Shown here one piece after another: positions 26,281 to 34,047 of a stretch of DNA of 64,000 nt. Each line of letters starts with the position of its first letter. Position 1 is the first letter of the stretch. The position numbers were made by a program, and so were the translations under genes. The notes below the pieces were generated by a model. It saw nothing but the letters and a program-made list of their open reading frames with translations. It did not search any database and had not been told where the DNA came from. Source of the stretch: Caenispirillum salinarum AK4. GTDB lineage: Bacteria > Pseudomonadota > Alphaproteobacteria > Rhodospirillales > Rhodospirillaceae. The stretch spans positions 310,001 to 374,000 of the forward strand of contig NZ_ANHY01000006.1 of assembly GCF_000315795.1 (NCBI RefSeq), given 5' to 3'.

Positions 26281-27563
26281 GCCGGCGGCGGATGCACGTC
26301 ATCGGCGCCGGGATGGCCGGCCTCGCCTGCGCGGTGGAGGCCGTGCGCGACGGCTGGGCGGTCACCGTCCACGACAGCGCGCCGCGCGCCGGGGGCCGCT
26401 GTCGCTCCTACCACGATCCGGCGCTGGACAGGGTCCTCGACAACGGCAGCCACCTCATGCTGTCCGCCAACACCGAGACCCGGCGCCTTCTGGAAACCAC
26501 CGGCGGCTGGAGCCGCGTGGTGGAGGTGACGCCGGCGGTCTTTGCCTTCCACGACCTGCGGGACGGCACGGCCTTCAGCGTCCGACCGAACGCCGGTCCC
26601 CTGCCCTGGTGGATCTTCACAGCCGGCCGCCGGGCGCCGGGGTCGACGGCCATGGACCATCTGAGCGCCCTATGGCGGCTGTTCCGGGCATCGGCGGGGG
26701 CCAGCGTGGCCGACGCGCTGGCCGGCCCCCTCTACGACCGGGTGTGGTATCCCATCGCCGAGGCCGTGATGAACACCGCACCGGCCGAAGCCTGCGCCAC
26801 CAGCTTTCGCGCCGTGATCCGCGACAGCCTGCTGCGCGGCGAGCCGGCGTGCCGGCCGTGGCTCTTTCCCGAAGGCCTCGACGCTGCCCTGGTGGCGCCG
26901 ACGGTAGCCTGGCTGGAGGCGCACGGCGCCGAGGTCCGGCTGACGGACCCGGTGAAGGGCCTGGAGACCAAGGACGGCCGCATTGCCGCCTTGCGCACGC
27001 GGTCCGGCCCCGTCGCGCTCGCACCGGGGGACGTGGCGGTCTCCGCCCTGCCCGCCTTCACCGTCGGCAGGCTGCTGCCGGACCTGGCTCCTGACGGCCT
27101 GGAAACGCGCGCCATCCTCAACGCCCACTTCCGCCTACCGGCGCCGGTGAACCTGCCCCCGCCCGGCTTTCTGGGCCTGATCGGAGGACAGGCGCATTGG
27201 CTGTTCGTGCGCGGCGACGTGCTGTCGGTGACGGTCAGCGCCGCCGATGCGCTGGCGGCGCATACCGACGACGAGGTCGCGGCGCGGCTGTGGGCGGACG
27301 TGGTGCGCGTGCCCGCCTTCTCCCACTTCGGCAACCCGCCGCCGCCAAGCCGCGTTGTGCGGGAGCGAAGGGCGACGCTTGCCCATACGCCGGGCATCGA
27401 CACCCGGCGCCCCGGTCCGCGCACCGGCCTCGGCAACCTGCTGCTGGCCGGAGACTGGACCGCCACGGGGTATCCCTGCACCGTGGAGGGCGCCGTAAGG
27501 TCCGGCGTGACGGCGGCGCGCACCGCAAGGACAATCGCCGCGCTGCACGGCCCGGTGGAGTGA
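26277..27563 (+). CDS. hpnE: Hydroxysqualene dehydroxylase / squalene desaturase-type HpnE
   Basis: A 428-residue FAD-dependent amine-oxidase-fold enzyme; HpnE reduces hydroxysqualene to squalene, the last step before cyclisation to hopanoids. The dinucleotide site VIGAGMAGLACAVEA is at the N-terminus, with GGRCRSY next, and the C-terminal FAD motif LLLAGDWTATGYPCTVEGAV is diagnostic. Start overlaps the hpnD stop (ATGA). The cyclase shc is not in the window. Confidence 0.92.
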   Translation: MSRRRMHVIGAGMAGLACAVEAVRDGWAVTVHDSAPRAGGRCRSYHDPALDRVLDNGSHLMLSANTETRRLLETTGGWSRVVEVTPAVFAFHDLRDGTAFSVRPNAGPLPWWIFTAGRRAPGSTAMDHLSALWRLFRASAGASVADALAGPLYDRVWYPIAEAVMNTAPAEACATSFRAVIRDSLLRGEPACRPWLFPEGLDAALVAPTVAWLEAHGAEVRLTDPVKGLETKDGRIAALRTRSGPVALAPGDVAVSALPAFTVGRLLPDLAPDGLETRAILNAHFRLPAPVNLPPPGFLGLIGGQAHWLFVRGDVLSVTVSAADALAAHTDDEVAARLWADVVRVPAFSHFGNPPPPSRVVRERRATLAHTPGIDTRRPGPRTGLGNLLLAGDWTATGYPCTVEGAVRSGVTAARTARTIAALHGPVE

Positions 27564-27587
27564 GAGGGAATTTCTTCGCCACGAGGC

Positions 27588-27616
27588 TTGCAACATCGCG
27601 CCGCCGCGGCTTATCT
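27588..27616 (+). promoter_or_regulatory. Predicted promoter of sodB
   Basis: -35 TTGCAA (27588-27593), 17-base spacer, weak -10 TTATCT (27611-27616), in the 103-bp gap after hpnE. The -10 overlaps the palindrome at 27615-27631. Confidence 0.45.
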
Positions 27617-27631
27617 AAACGCCTCGTTTAG
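27615..27631 (+). promoter_or_regulatory. Palindromic operator candidate at sodB
   Basis: CTAAACG-CCT-CGTTTAG, 7-bp perfect arms and a 3-base centre, 36 bases before the sodB ATG and touching the -10 element. This is the geometry of a repressor site; the regulator is unknown. Confidence 0.5.
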
Positions 27632-27666
27632 ACTCTTTCCAAAACCCGAATATTGCGAGGTTGGTA

Positions 27667-28269
27667 ATGGCTTTCGAACTGCCCCAGCTGCCGTATCCCA
27701 AGGACGCCCTGGCGCCGCACATGTCGGCCCAGACCCTGGAATTCCACCACGGCAAGCACCACAACACCTACGTCACCAACCTGAACAACCTGACCAAGGA
27801 CACGCCGCTGGCCACCCAGCCGCTGGAAGACGTCATCCACGAGGCCTGGAAATCCGGCAACACGGGCGTGTTCAACAACGCCGCCCAGGTCTGGAACCAC
27901 ACCTTCTTCTGGCACTGTATGAAGCAGGGCGGCGGCGGTGAGCCGACCGGCAAGGTGGCCGAGAAGATCGACAGCGATCTTGGCGGTTACGCGGCCTTCA
28001 AGGAAAAGTTCACCGATGCCGCCAAGACGCAGTTCGGTTCCGGCTGGGCCTGGCTGGTGGTCAAGGACGGCAAGCTGGACATCATGAAGACCCCCAACGC
28101 CGAGACCCCGATGGTTCACGGCGCCACGGCCCTGCTGACCGTGGACGTGTGGGAACACGCCTACTACCTGGACTACCAGAACCGCCGCCCCGACTTCGTC
28201 GCGGCCTTCCTGGACCACCTGGTCAACTGGGACTACGTGAACGAGCAGCTGGAAAAGGCCGGCGCCTGA
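27667..28269 (+). CDS. sodB: Iron superoxide dismutase
   Basis: A 200-residue cytoplasmic Fe/Mn-family superoxide dismutase. Metal-ligand regions are visible: HHGKHHNTYV near residue 25, AAQVWNHTFFW and DVWEHAYYLDY. The AAQ-x-WNH form with Gln just before the second ligand region is the Fe-type signature. The ATG at 27667 has GAGG 6 bases upstream; a TTG two codons earlier is less likely. Single gene with promoter-operator upstream and a strong terminator downstream. Confidence 0.95.
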   Translation: MAFELPQLPYPKDALAPHMSAQTLEFHHGKHHNTYVTNLNNLTKDTPLATQPLEDVIHEAWKSGNTGVFNNAAQVWNHTFFWHCMKQGGGGEPTGKVAEKIDSDLGGYAAFKEKFTDAAKTQFGSGWAWLVVKDGKLDIMKTPNAETPMVHGATALLTVDVWEHAYYLDYQNRRPDFVAAFLDHLVNWDYVNEQLEKAGA

Positions 28270-28299
28270 TCGCCGACCGGACCGGCGAGCGGTTCATGA

Positions 28300-28331
28300 A
28301 AAAGGGCGGGGCCTTACGGCTCCGCCCTTTT
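28300..28331. terminator. Bidirectional terminator, sodB / nlpD
   Basis: AAAGGGCGGGGC pairs with GGCTCCGCCCTTTT around CTTAC; A-run and T-run on either side serve both converging genes. Confidence 0.85.
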
Positions 28332-28355
28332 CGGTGTCTGCTGCAGAATCCACCG

Positions 28356-29444
28356 TTAGCGCAGCATCGCCACGCCGGGCCCGTCCAAATGCTCCATGGG
28401 ATCGATCGCCTTGGAGCCCTTGCGAATCTCAAAGTGGACCTGCGGGCGATCGACGTTGCCCGTCTGGCCCGAGTGCGCGATCACGTCGCCGCGCTGCACG
28501 GTCGCGCCGCGCTCCACCAGAAGTTTGCTGTTGTGAGCGTACGCGGTCATCCAGCCGCCGTCGTGCTTGAGCAGCAGGAGATTGCCGAAACCGCGCAGCT
28601 CGTTGCCGGAATAGACCACCACCCCATTCTCGGAGGCCCGCACCGGCGTCCCCTCGGGTACGGCGATGTTGATGCCGTCATTGTGCAGGCCGGCCCCGGC
28701 CGGGCCGTACTTGCTGATGATCTGCCCCTGAACCGGCCAGCCGAACCGCCCGCCGGACCGTGCTGGCGGCCGCGTGTCCACTGGAGCCGGCGGCGGCGCG
28801 GCCTCGGTCACCTGCGTCTCCGCCGGCGCGGGCGCCGGTGCTGGTGCCGGTGCGGCGGAGGGTGAGGACGGTGCCCCTGCGCTCTGGCGATCCACCAGCA
28901 GCGGCGGCGGATCGGGCCTGCGGTCGCCGGACGACCGGGCAGGTGCCGGTGCCGGCCGCGCCTGCGCCACGGCGGTTTCCACCCGCCCCGGCAGGACGAG
29001 CGGCTGGCCGGGATAGATCGTGTAGGGCGGCCGCAGCTCGTTCACCCGCGCCAGCGTGTTCATGTTGACGCCGAAGCTGCGGGAAATGCCGTAGAGAGTG
29101 TCCCCTCGCGCCACCCGGTAGACCTCCTGCGCCGGCATGCGCAGGGTTTGCCCGGGATAGAGCATGTAGGGCGGATTGAGGCGGTTGATCTCTATGATCC
29201 GGCGCATGGGCACGCCGTAGCGCCGCGCGATGGCGTAGACGCTGTCACCCCTTTGCACCACCACCTGCCCCGGCACCCGGCCGTCAACGACGGCCCCGCC
29301 GGCGGGTTGGTAGTTGGGATAGCGGGGCGCCGCATCCCACTGCACACAGCCGCTCAAGGCCAGGCCGAGGGCGGCACAGGCCAGGATGCGGAGGTGCCGC
29401 CCGTGCGGCCGGCGCGGTGGCGAAGGTGGGACCCGGGTCGTCAT
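28356..29444 (-). CDS. nlpD: NlpD/DipM-like lipoprotein: two LysM + degenerate LytM (M23)
   Basis: A 362-residue envelope lipoprotein. Signal peptide ends in the lipobox LALSGC. Two LysM domains follow, starting VQRGDSVYAIARRYG and VARGDTLYGISRSFG, then a Pro/Ala linker and a C-terminal LytM domain (GWPVQGQIISKYG to the HFEIR strand). The zinc site is incomplete: the usual HxGID reads HNDGIN and the HLHFE strand reads QVHFE. This degeneracy is what NlpD and DipM show; those proteins activate amidases instead of cutting peptidoglycan. Gene order surE-pcm-nlpD is the same as in E. coli, which supports the symbol. Confidence 0.85.
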   Translation of the reverse strand: MTTRVPPSPPRRPHGRHLRILACAALGLALSGCVQWDAAPRYPNYQPAGGAVVDGRVPGQVVVQRGDSVYAIARRYGVPMRRIIEINRLNPPYMLYPGQTLRMPAQEVYRVARGDTLYGISRSFGVNMNTLARVNELRPPYTIYPGQPLVLPGRVETAVAQARPAPAPARSSGDRRPDPPPLLVDRQSAGAPSSPSAAPAPAPAPAPAETQVTEAAPPPAPVDTRPPARSGGRFGWPVQGQIISKYGPAGAGLHNDGINIAVPEGTPVRASENGVVVYSGNELRGFGNLLLLKHDGGWMTAYAHNSKLLVERGATVQRGDVIAHSGQTGNVDRPQVHFEIRKGSKAIDPMEHLDGPGVAMLR

Positions 29445-29512
29445 GGCCGTCAGCCTATACGGGCTTGGCCCTTCGCTCAACGCGTTGTTGTCATGGGTGA
29501 TGTCAAAGCGCC

Positions 29513-30166
29513 TCAGCCGTTGCCGACGGGCAACCCTTCCACCAGCGGGACGAAGCGGACGGGGAACAGGCGCTCGACGTGGGCCTGGCCGTCCTCGTCC
29601 TTGAGGACGCGCAGCAGGTCCTGGTCCTGGCCCGCGGTCGGGCCGACGGGCAGGATCATGATGCCGCCGGGCTTGAGCTGGTCCAGCAGCGTCTGGGGGA
29701 TCTCGCTTGCCGCCGCGGCGGTGACCATGATGCGGTCGAATGGCGCCTGTTCCGGCCAGCCCCGGTTGCCGTCGCCGATGATGGTGTGGATGTTGTGCAG
29801 GCCAAGCTGCCGGAACCGGGCCTCGGCGACGCGCAGCAGGGGGCGGTGGCGCTCGATGGTGTAGAGGCGGCGGCACAGCCTGGCGAGGATCGACGCCTGG
29901 TACCCCGAGCCGGTGCCGATCTCCAGCACCTTCATGCGCTTGTCCACCTGCAGGGCCTGGGTCATCTGGCCCACCACCAGCGGCTGGCTGATGGTCTGGC
30001 CGCAACCGATGGGCAGGGCGCGGTTGGCGTAGGACTGGTCCTGATAGAGGTCTTCCACGAACAGCTCGCGCGGGATGCGCTCCATGACCTCCAGGACGCG
30101 CTGGTCGGCGACGCCCTGGCGGCGGAGTTCCATGATGAGCTGGGCCTTGTGGGTTTCGTCGATCAC
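29513..30166 (-). CDS. pcm: Protein-L-isoaspartate O-methyltransferase
   Basis: A 217-residue SAM-dependent repair enzyme that methylates isoaspartyl residues in damaged proteins. The GCGQTISQPLVVG stretch, SAM motif VLEIGTGSGYQASILA and the C-terminal PVGPTAGQDQ region are characteristic. The start is a GTG overlapping the surE stop (GTGA at 30166-30163); upstream in-frame extension lies inside surE. The coupling with surE is conserved in proteobacteria. Confidence 0.92.
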   Translation of the reverse strand: MIDETHKAQLIMELRRQGVADQRVLEVMERIPRELFVEDLYQDQSYANRALPIGCGQTISQPLVVGQMTQALQVDKRMKVLEIGTGSGYQASILARLCRRLYTIERHRPLLRVAEARFRQLGLHNIHTIIGDGNRGWPEQAPFDRIMVTAAAASEIPQTLLDQLKPGGIMILPVGPTAGQDQDLLRVLKDEDGQAHVERLFPVRFVPLVEGLPVGNG

Positions 30167-30945
30167 GAGAATACCTGCTTGAGCGACAACATTGTGGGCT
30201 GGTGCGTCAGGTCGACGCACAGCGGCGTGACGGCGATGACGTTGCGGTGAACGGCCTCGATGTCCGTGCCGACGACGGTTGTGTCCTCGTTGCGCGCCGG
30301 GCCGATCCACACATAGGGCCGGCCGCGCGGGTCATGGCGCTCGATCAGGTGGTCGCCGAGCTTGCGCTTGCCCTGGCGCACCACCTCGACGCCCTTTACC
30401 TCGTCCGGGCCGCAGTTGGGAAAGTTGACGTTGATGGCGACGTTGCGTGCCCAACCGGCAGCGCAGCAGCGGCGGATGACGTCGGCGGCGTGGAGGCGCG
30501 CGGTGTCCCACGGCACCGGGTCGGGGTGGCGGAAAACCTGCGACAGCGCCATGGACTGCACGCCGAGGAGCGTTCCCTCGATCGCGGCGGCGATCGTGCC
30601 GGAGTACGTCACGTCGTCGCCGATGTTGGCGCCCCGGTTCACGCCCGACAGCAGCAGGGTCGGCCGACGGTCTTCCACCAGCCGGTTCACGCCCAGCAAT
30701 ACCGCGTCTGTCGGCGTGCCGTCGACGGCGTAGTGCCGCTCCTTCACCTTGCGGTAGCGGAGCGGGCTGTGCAGCGTGAGCGAATGACCGGCGCCGCTCT
30801 GCTCTCCTTCCGGTGCGATGACCCAGACGTCGTCGGTGAGCGTCAGAGCCACCTCTTCCAGCATCTTGATGCCCGGCGCGTTGATGCCGTCGTCGTTGGA
30901 AATGAGGATGCGGGCTTCGGACAGGTCGGTGATGGGCTCGAACAT
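30163..30945 (-). CDS. surE: 5'/3'-nucleotidase SurE
   Basis: A 260-residue metal-dependent nucleotidase. Its signature is at the N-terminus: ILISNDDGINAPGI, with the DD pair binding the metal; further motifs are SGAGHSLTL and SGVNRGANIGDDVTYSGT. Expected role is nucleotide turnover, often with stress repair by Pcm. It lies 129 bp after tatC; the serS gene found at this position in many alphaproteobacteria is missing. Confidence 0.95.
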   Translation of the reverse strand: MFEPITDLSEARILISNDDGINAPGIKMLEEVALTLTDDVWVIAPEGEQSGAGHSLTLHSPLRYRKVKERHYAVDGTPTDAVLLGVNRLVEDRRPTLLLSGVNRGANIGDDVTYSGTIAAAIEGTLLGVQSMALSQVFRHPDPVPWDTARLHAADVIRRCCAAGWARNVAINVNFPNCGPDEVKGVEVVRQGKRKLGDHLIERHDPRGRPYVWIGPARNEDTTVVGTDIEAVHRNVIAVTPLCVDLTHQPTMLSLKQVFS

Positions 30946-31027
30946 CGCAGGCGGTGCCTCATGGCCCGCGCGCCTCGCGTCGACGGTCGGCGGCGCGGTT
31001 GGTGGTGGTGGGTCTGAAGCGGAAGCC

Positions 31028-31066
31028 GGCCGCGCCGCCTGAGCCCGTATCCGGGCGGCGGCGCGG
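31028..31066 (-). other. Stem-loop between tatC and surE
   Basis: Eleven-bp perfect inverted repeat GCCGCGCCGCC / GGCGGCGCGGC with a 17-base loop, beginning 8 bases after the tatC stop on the minus strand. No T-run follows, so it may mark a processing point or a partial terminator between the tat and surE blocks. Confidence 0.45.
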
Positions 31067-31074
31067 CACCGGCG

Positions 31075-31917
31075 TCACGACTGGTTGAAGTCGGTCTCGT
31101 CCACGCCGTCGGCGTCAAGCTCGTCGAAGGCGTCATCCTCCAACTGCTCCTCGCGCTTCTTCTGCATCATCGTGACGGTGACGATGGAGATCTCGTACAG
31201 CGCGATCAGCGGCAGGGCAAGGCCCACCTGGCTGATGACGTCGGGCGGCGTCAGGATGGCCGCCATGACGAAGACGCCGACGATGGCGTACTTGCGCTTG
31301 GCCTTCAGCCCATCGGCCGTGACCAACCCGGCACGGGCCAGCAGGGTCAGTACGACCGGCAACTGGAAGCTGATGCCGAACGCCAGGATCAGCTTCATCA
31401 CCAGACCAAGGTACTCGCCCACCTTGGCTTCCAGTTCGATCGGCAGCACGGTCTCGCCGGCGCCGGTCTGGAAGCCCAGCAGGAAGCGCCAGGCCATGGG
31501 GATGATCAGGTAGTAGACCAGCGCCGCGCCGATGGCGAAGAGGATCGGGCTCATCACCAGGAACGGCAGGAAAGCCTTTTTCTCATGGCGGTAGAGGCCC
31601 GGCGCCACGAAGCGCCAGAGCTGCCAAGCGATGATCGGAAAGGCCACGACGACGCCGCCGAAGGCGCCCACCTTGATGTAGGTGAAGAAGGCTTCCGTCA
31701 GCGCGGTGTAGATCATGCGCTGGCTGCCACCCACCTCGTCCATGATTTCGGCGAGCGGCGCGACCAGAAAGCCGTAGATGTATTCCGCGACGAAATAGCA
31801 GGCGAAGAACGCCACCAGGAAGGCGACGACGCAGTACAGCAGACGCTTGCGCAACTCGAGCAGGTGCTCGAGCAGCGGCATCTTGTTCTCTTCGGGATTG
31901 TCCTGAATTGTGCCCAT
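31075..31917 (-). CDS. tatC: Twin-arginine translocase subunit TatC
   Basis: A 280-residue inner-membrane protein with six helices; with TatB it forms the receptor for twin-arginine signal peptides. The N-terminal cytoplasmic stretch MPLLEHLLELRKRL is the family signature, followed by YTALTEAFFTYIKV and the late FGISFQLPVVL helix. The acidic C-tail (EEQLEDDAFDELDADGVDE) is longer than in E. coli. It lies 3 bases after tatB. Confidence 0.95.
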   Translation of the reverse strand: MGTIQDNPEENKMPLLEHLLELRKRLLYCVVAFLVAFFACYFVAEYIYGFLVAPLAEIMDEVGGSQRMIYTALTEAFFTYIKVGAFGGVVVAFPIIAWQLWRFVAPGLYRHEKKAFLPFLVMSPILFAIGAALVYYLIIPMAWRFLLGFQTGAGETVLPIELEAKVGEYLGLVMKLILAFGISFQLPVVLTLLARAGLVTADGLKAKRKYAIVGVFVMAAILTPPDVISQVGLALPLIALYEISIVTVTMMQKKREEQLEDDAFDELDADGVDETDFNQS

Positions 31918-31920
31918 GGA

Positions 31921-32433
31921 TCAGGCGCCCTTCTCGCCGCCGGCCGACCGGTTCGGCTCGGTGGAGGCAGAGGCCGGCTCGGGCTCGCGGGCGTCGGGCG
32001 ACGCCGACGAAGGCGAAGACGGCGCCTTCGCGGGTTCGACGGGCTCGGCTGCGTCCGCGATGGGACGGGCCGGATCCTCGGTGGGCCGGTTCTCGGCGGC
32101 GGTCTTGGTCTGACGGGGCACGCTTTTCAGGTCCAGATCTTTGCGGGCGTCGTTCAGGTCCTTGGTGAACTCGCCGGTGGGATCGACCTCCTTTTCGATC
32201 TCGCGACCGAGGTCCATGCGCTTCGCCTTGTTCAGGCCGTCGCGCACCTCCTGCAGCTCGGCCTCGCGCACCACATCATCCAGGTGCCCCTGGAATTCCC
32301 GCGCCATGCCGCGGATACGCTTGACCCACTTGGCGATGGTGCGCATGGCCGTGGGGAGTTCCTTGGGGCCCAGGATCAGGATCGCCAGGACGACGATCAT
32401 GCCCAGTTCAGGCCAGCCCAAATCGAGCATCAA
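31921..32433 (-). CDS. tatB: Twin-arginine translocase subunit TatB
   Basis: A 170-residue protein: one short N-terminal membrane helix with the Glu (WPELGMIVVLAILILGPKELP), an amphipathic helix, a charged region and a long Pro/Ala/Glu-rich disordered tail. The E-x-x-x-V-x-L-x-x-GP-KELP pattern separates TatB from TatA. It sits between tatA and tatC. Confidence 0.93.
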   Translation of the reverse strand: MMLDLGWPELGMIVVLAILILGPKELPTAMRTIAKWVKRIRGMAREFQGHLDDVVREAELQEVRDGLNKAKRMDLGREIEKEVDPTGEFTKDLNDARKDLDLKSVPRQTKTAAENRPTEDPARPIADAAEPVEPAKAPSSPSSASPDAREPEPASASTEPNRSAGGEKGA

Positions 32434-32459
32434 CCAGACCTTTGAAGAGAGACGGCGGC

Positions 32460-32514
32460 GGCGGCACGGTCTGCCGGTGACCTTTGGAAGGCCGCCTCCA
32501 GCGACCGTGCCGCC
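32460..32514 (-). other. Long stem-loop between tatA and tatB
   Basis: Twelve-bp perfect inverted repeat GGCGGCACGGTC / GACCGTGCCGCC enclosing 31 bases that can form a second, nested stem (GGCCTT / AAGGTC). It lies 35 bases after the tatA stop and 26 before the tatB start. There is no T-run. It could hold up RNA decay or polymerase after tatA. Confidence 0.6.
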
Positions 32515-32549
32515 CCTTCACCGAATAGGGTTGCGGGAAGCCCCGGGCA

Positions 32550-32801
32550 TCAGCCCTTGGCGGCTTCCTCGTCGCGTTCCTTGTTCACCGAGGTGGTGTT
32601 GCTCGTGGCACCGCCCTCGATGGTCTTCGGCTCGGACTTGGCTTTGTCCTCAGACCCTTCGTCGTCTTCCTTCAGGCCCTTCTTGAAAGCGTTGACGCCC
32701 TTGGCGACGTCACCCATCAGCCGCGGAATCTTGCCGGCGCCGAACAGGACCAGGACCACCAGAAGGACGATGACCCAATGCCAGATGCTGAAAGTACCCA
32801 T
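32550..32801 (-). CDS. tatA: Twin-arginine translocase subunit TatA
   Basis: An 83-residue pore-forming Tat subunit. The N-terminal helix [20 protein letters not shown], the FGAGKIP hinge and the following amphipathic helix with [14 protein letters not shown] are textbook TatA. The tail is charged and disordered. First of tatA-tatB-tatC. Known Tat-type substrates in the same window are TtrA, TtrB and the TRAP binding protein. Confidence 0.95.
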   Translation of the reverse strand: MGTFSIWHWVIVLLVVLVLFGAGKIPRLMGDVAKGVNAFKKGLKEDDEGSEDKAKSEPKTIEGGATSNTTSVNKERDEEAAKG

Positions 32802-32903
32802 GAACGTTTCTCCGAAGCTGACTGTCTGCGCCGCAGCAAAAAAGCTTGCGGATCATCGCAGAAAGACCCGTCCGCCGCAACACGCAGGGCGGCCCTGTTT
32901 TTG

Positions 32904-34031
32904 CTAATACGCCTCGTCCGCCGGATAGACGAAGACGAGGCTGTCGTCGAATCCCACCTCGAGCCGTTCATCCGGCGGCGGCAGGTAGCGGCCCGGCACC
33001 CGCGCGTGCAGGTGCAGTCCCGCGCCTCCGCCGGGCACGTCGACCGACAGATGCACGAGGCTGGACCGGCCCAGCATCCGCGATGCCAGAACCCGTCCCA
33101 CGACGGACGGCGATGACCCATCCTCGATGGCGGTCAGCTTGAGCGCTTCGGGGCGAACCATCACCGCAGCCTTGGCGCCGTCCGCGAGGGTCCCCGCGTC
33201 CAGCGTGCCGAGCGGCGTGTCCAGCGCCCCGCCCCGGACCGTCCAGCGGAACTCGTTCACCTCGCCGAAGAAGCGGGCCGCGAAGGCTGTCTTCGGGTAG
33301 CAATACAGTTCCACCGGCGTCCCCATCTGCACAATCCGGCCGCCATTCATCAGGGCGATGCTGTCGGCCATGAACATGGCTTCCTCCGGGTCGTGGGTGA
33401 CCATCACCGTCGCGACGCCGGTCTCCTTGAGGACGTGCAGCGTCTCGTCCCGCACCTGGTCGCGCAGCCGGCGGTCGAGGCCCGAGAACGGCTCGTCCAG
33501 CAGCATCAGTTTCGGCGCCGGGGCCAGGGCCCGGGCAAGGCCGACACGCTGCTGCTGTCCGCCGGACAGCGTGTGCGGATAAACCTGCATATAGTCAGAC
33601 ATGCCGACCTGGGAAAGCACGTCCCGCGCCCTTTCCTGCTTTTTCTTTCGGGACATCCCCTCCAGCCCGAACGCCACGTTCTCTTCAACCGTCAGGTGCG
33701 GGAACAGGGCGTAGTCCTGGAAGAGGAAGCCAACATTGCGGCGCTCCGGCGGGACGAATGTACGCGGGTCGGCGACCTTCAGCCCGGCCACCCTCACCTC
33801 GCCTTCCGTCGGCGCCTCAAGGCCGGCGGCGATGCGCAGCGTCGTGGTCTTGCCGCACCCTGACGGGCCCAGCAGGCACAGGAATTCTCCGGGCCCGACA
33901 GTGAGGGTCACGCCGTCGACCACCGGCTTGTCGGCCTCGTAGGCATGGCGGATCTCGGTCATCACCAACCCCGCCTTGTCGGGGTCGACCTTGTCGCGGA
34001 AGGGCACGGGGCGGATGGGCGCGATCTTCAT
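32904..34031 (-). CDS. fbpC: Ferric/spermidine-type ABC transporter ATPase
   Basis: A 375-residue ATPase. Walker A GPSGCGKTT, signature LSGGQQQR, Walker B LMLLDEP and H-loop VTHDPEEAM are present. A C-terminal regulatory (TOBE-like) domain of about 120 residues follows. FbpC-type ATPases power ferric-iron import. The ATG at 34031 lies 16 bases after fbpB. Substrate is uncertain: similar ATPases serve phosphonates, putrescine and thiamine; the double permease upstream favours iron. Confidence 0.72.
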   Translation of the reverse strand: MKIAPIRPVPFRDKVDPDKAGLVMTEIRHAYEADKPVVDGVTLTVGPGEFLCLLGPSGCGKTTTLRIAAGLEAPTEGEVRVAGLKVADPRTFVPPERRNVGFLFQDYALFPHLTVEENVAFGLEGMSRKKKQERARDVLSQVGMSDYMQVYPHTLSGGQQQRVGLARALAPAPKLMLLDEPFSGLDRRLRDQVRDETLHVLKETGVATVMVTHDPEEAMFMADSIALMNGGRIVQMGTPVELYCYPKTAFAARFFGEVNEFRWTVRGGALDTPLGTLDAGTLADGAKAAVMVRPEALKLTAIEDGSSPSVVGRVLASRMLGRSSLVHLSVDVPGGGAGLHLHARVPGRYLPPPDERLEVGFDDSLVFVYPADEAY

Positions 34032-34047
34032 GACGAGGTCCTCGGGG

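Noticed and set aside
32881-32903. Short palindrome CAGGGCGGCCCTG with T-run as a terminator
   Set aside because: The loop geometry leaves only a 4-bp stem and the T-run is on the strand opposite to the neighbouring genes.
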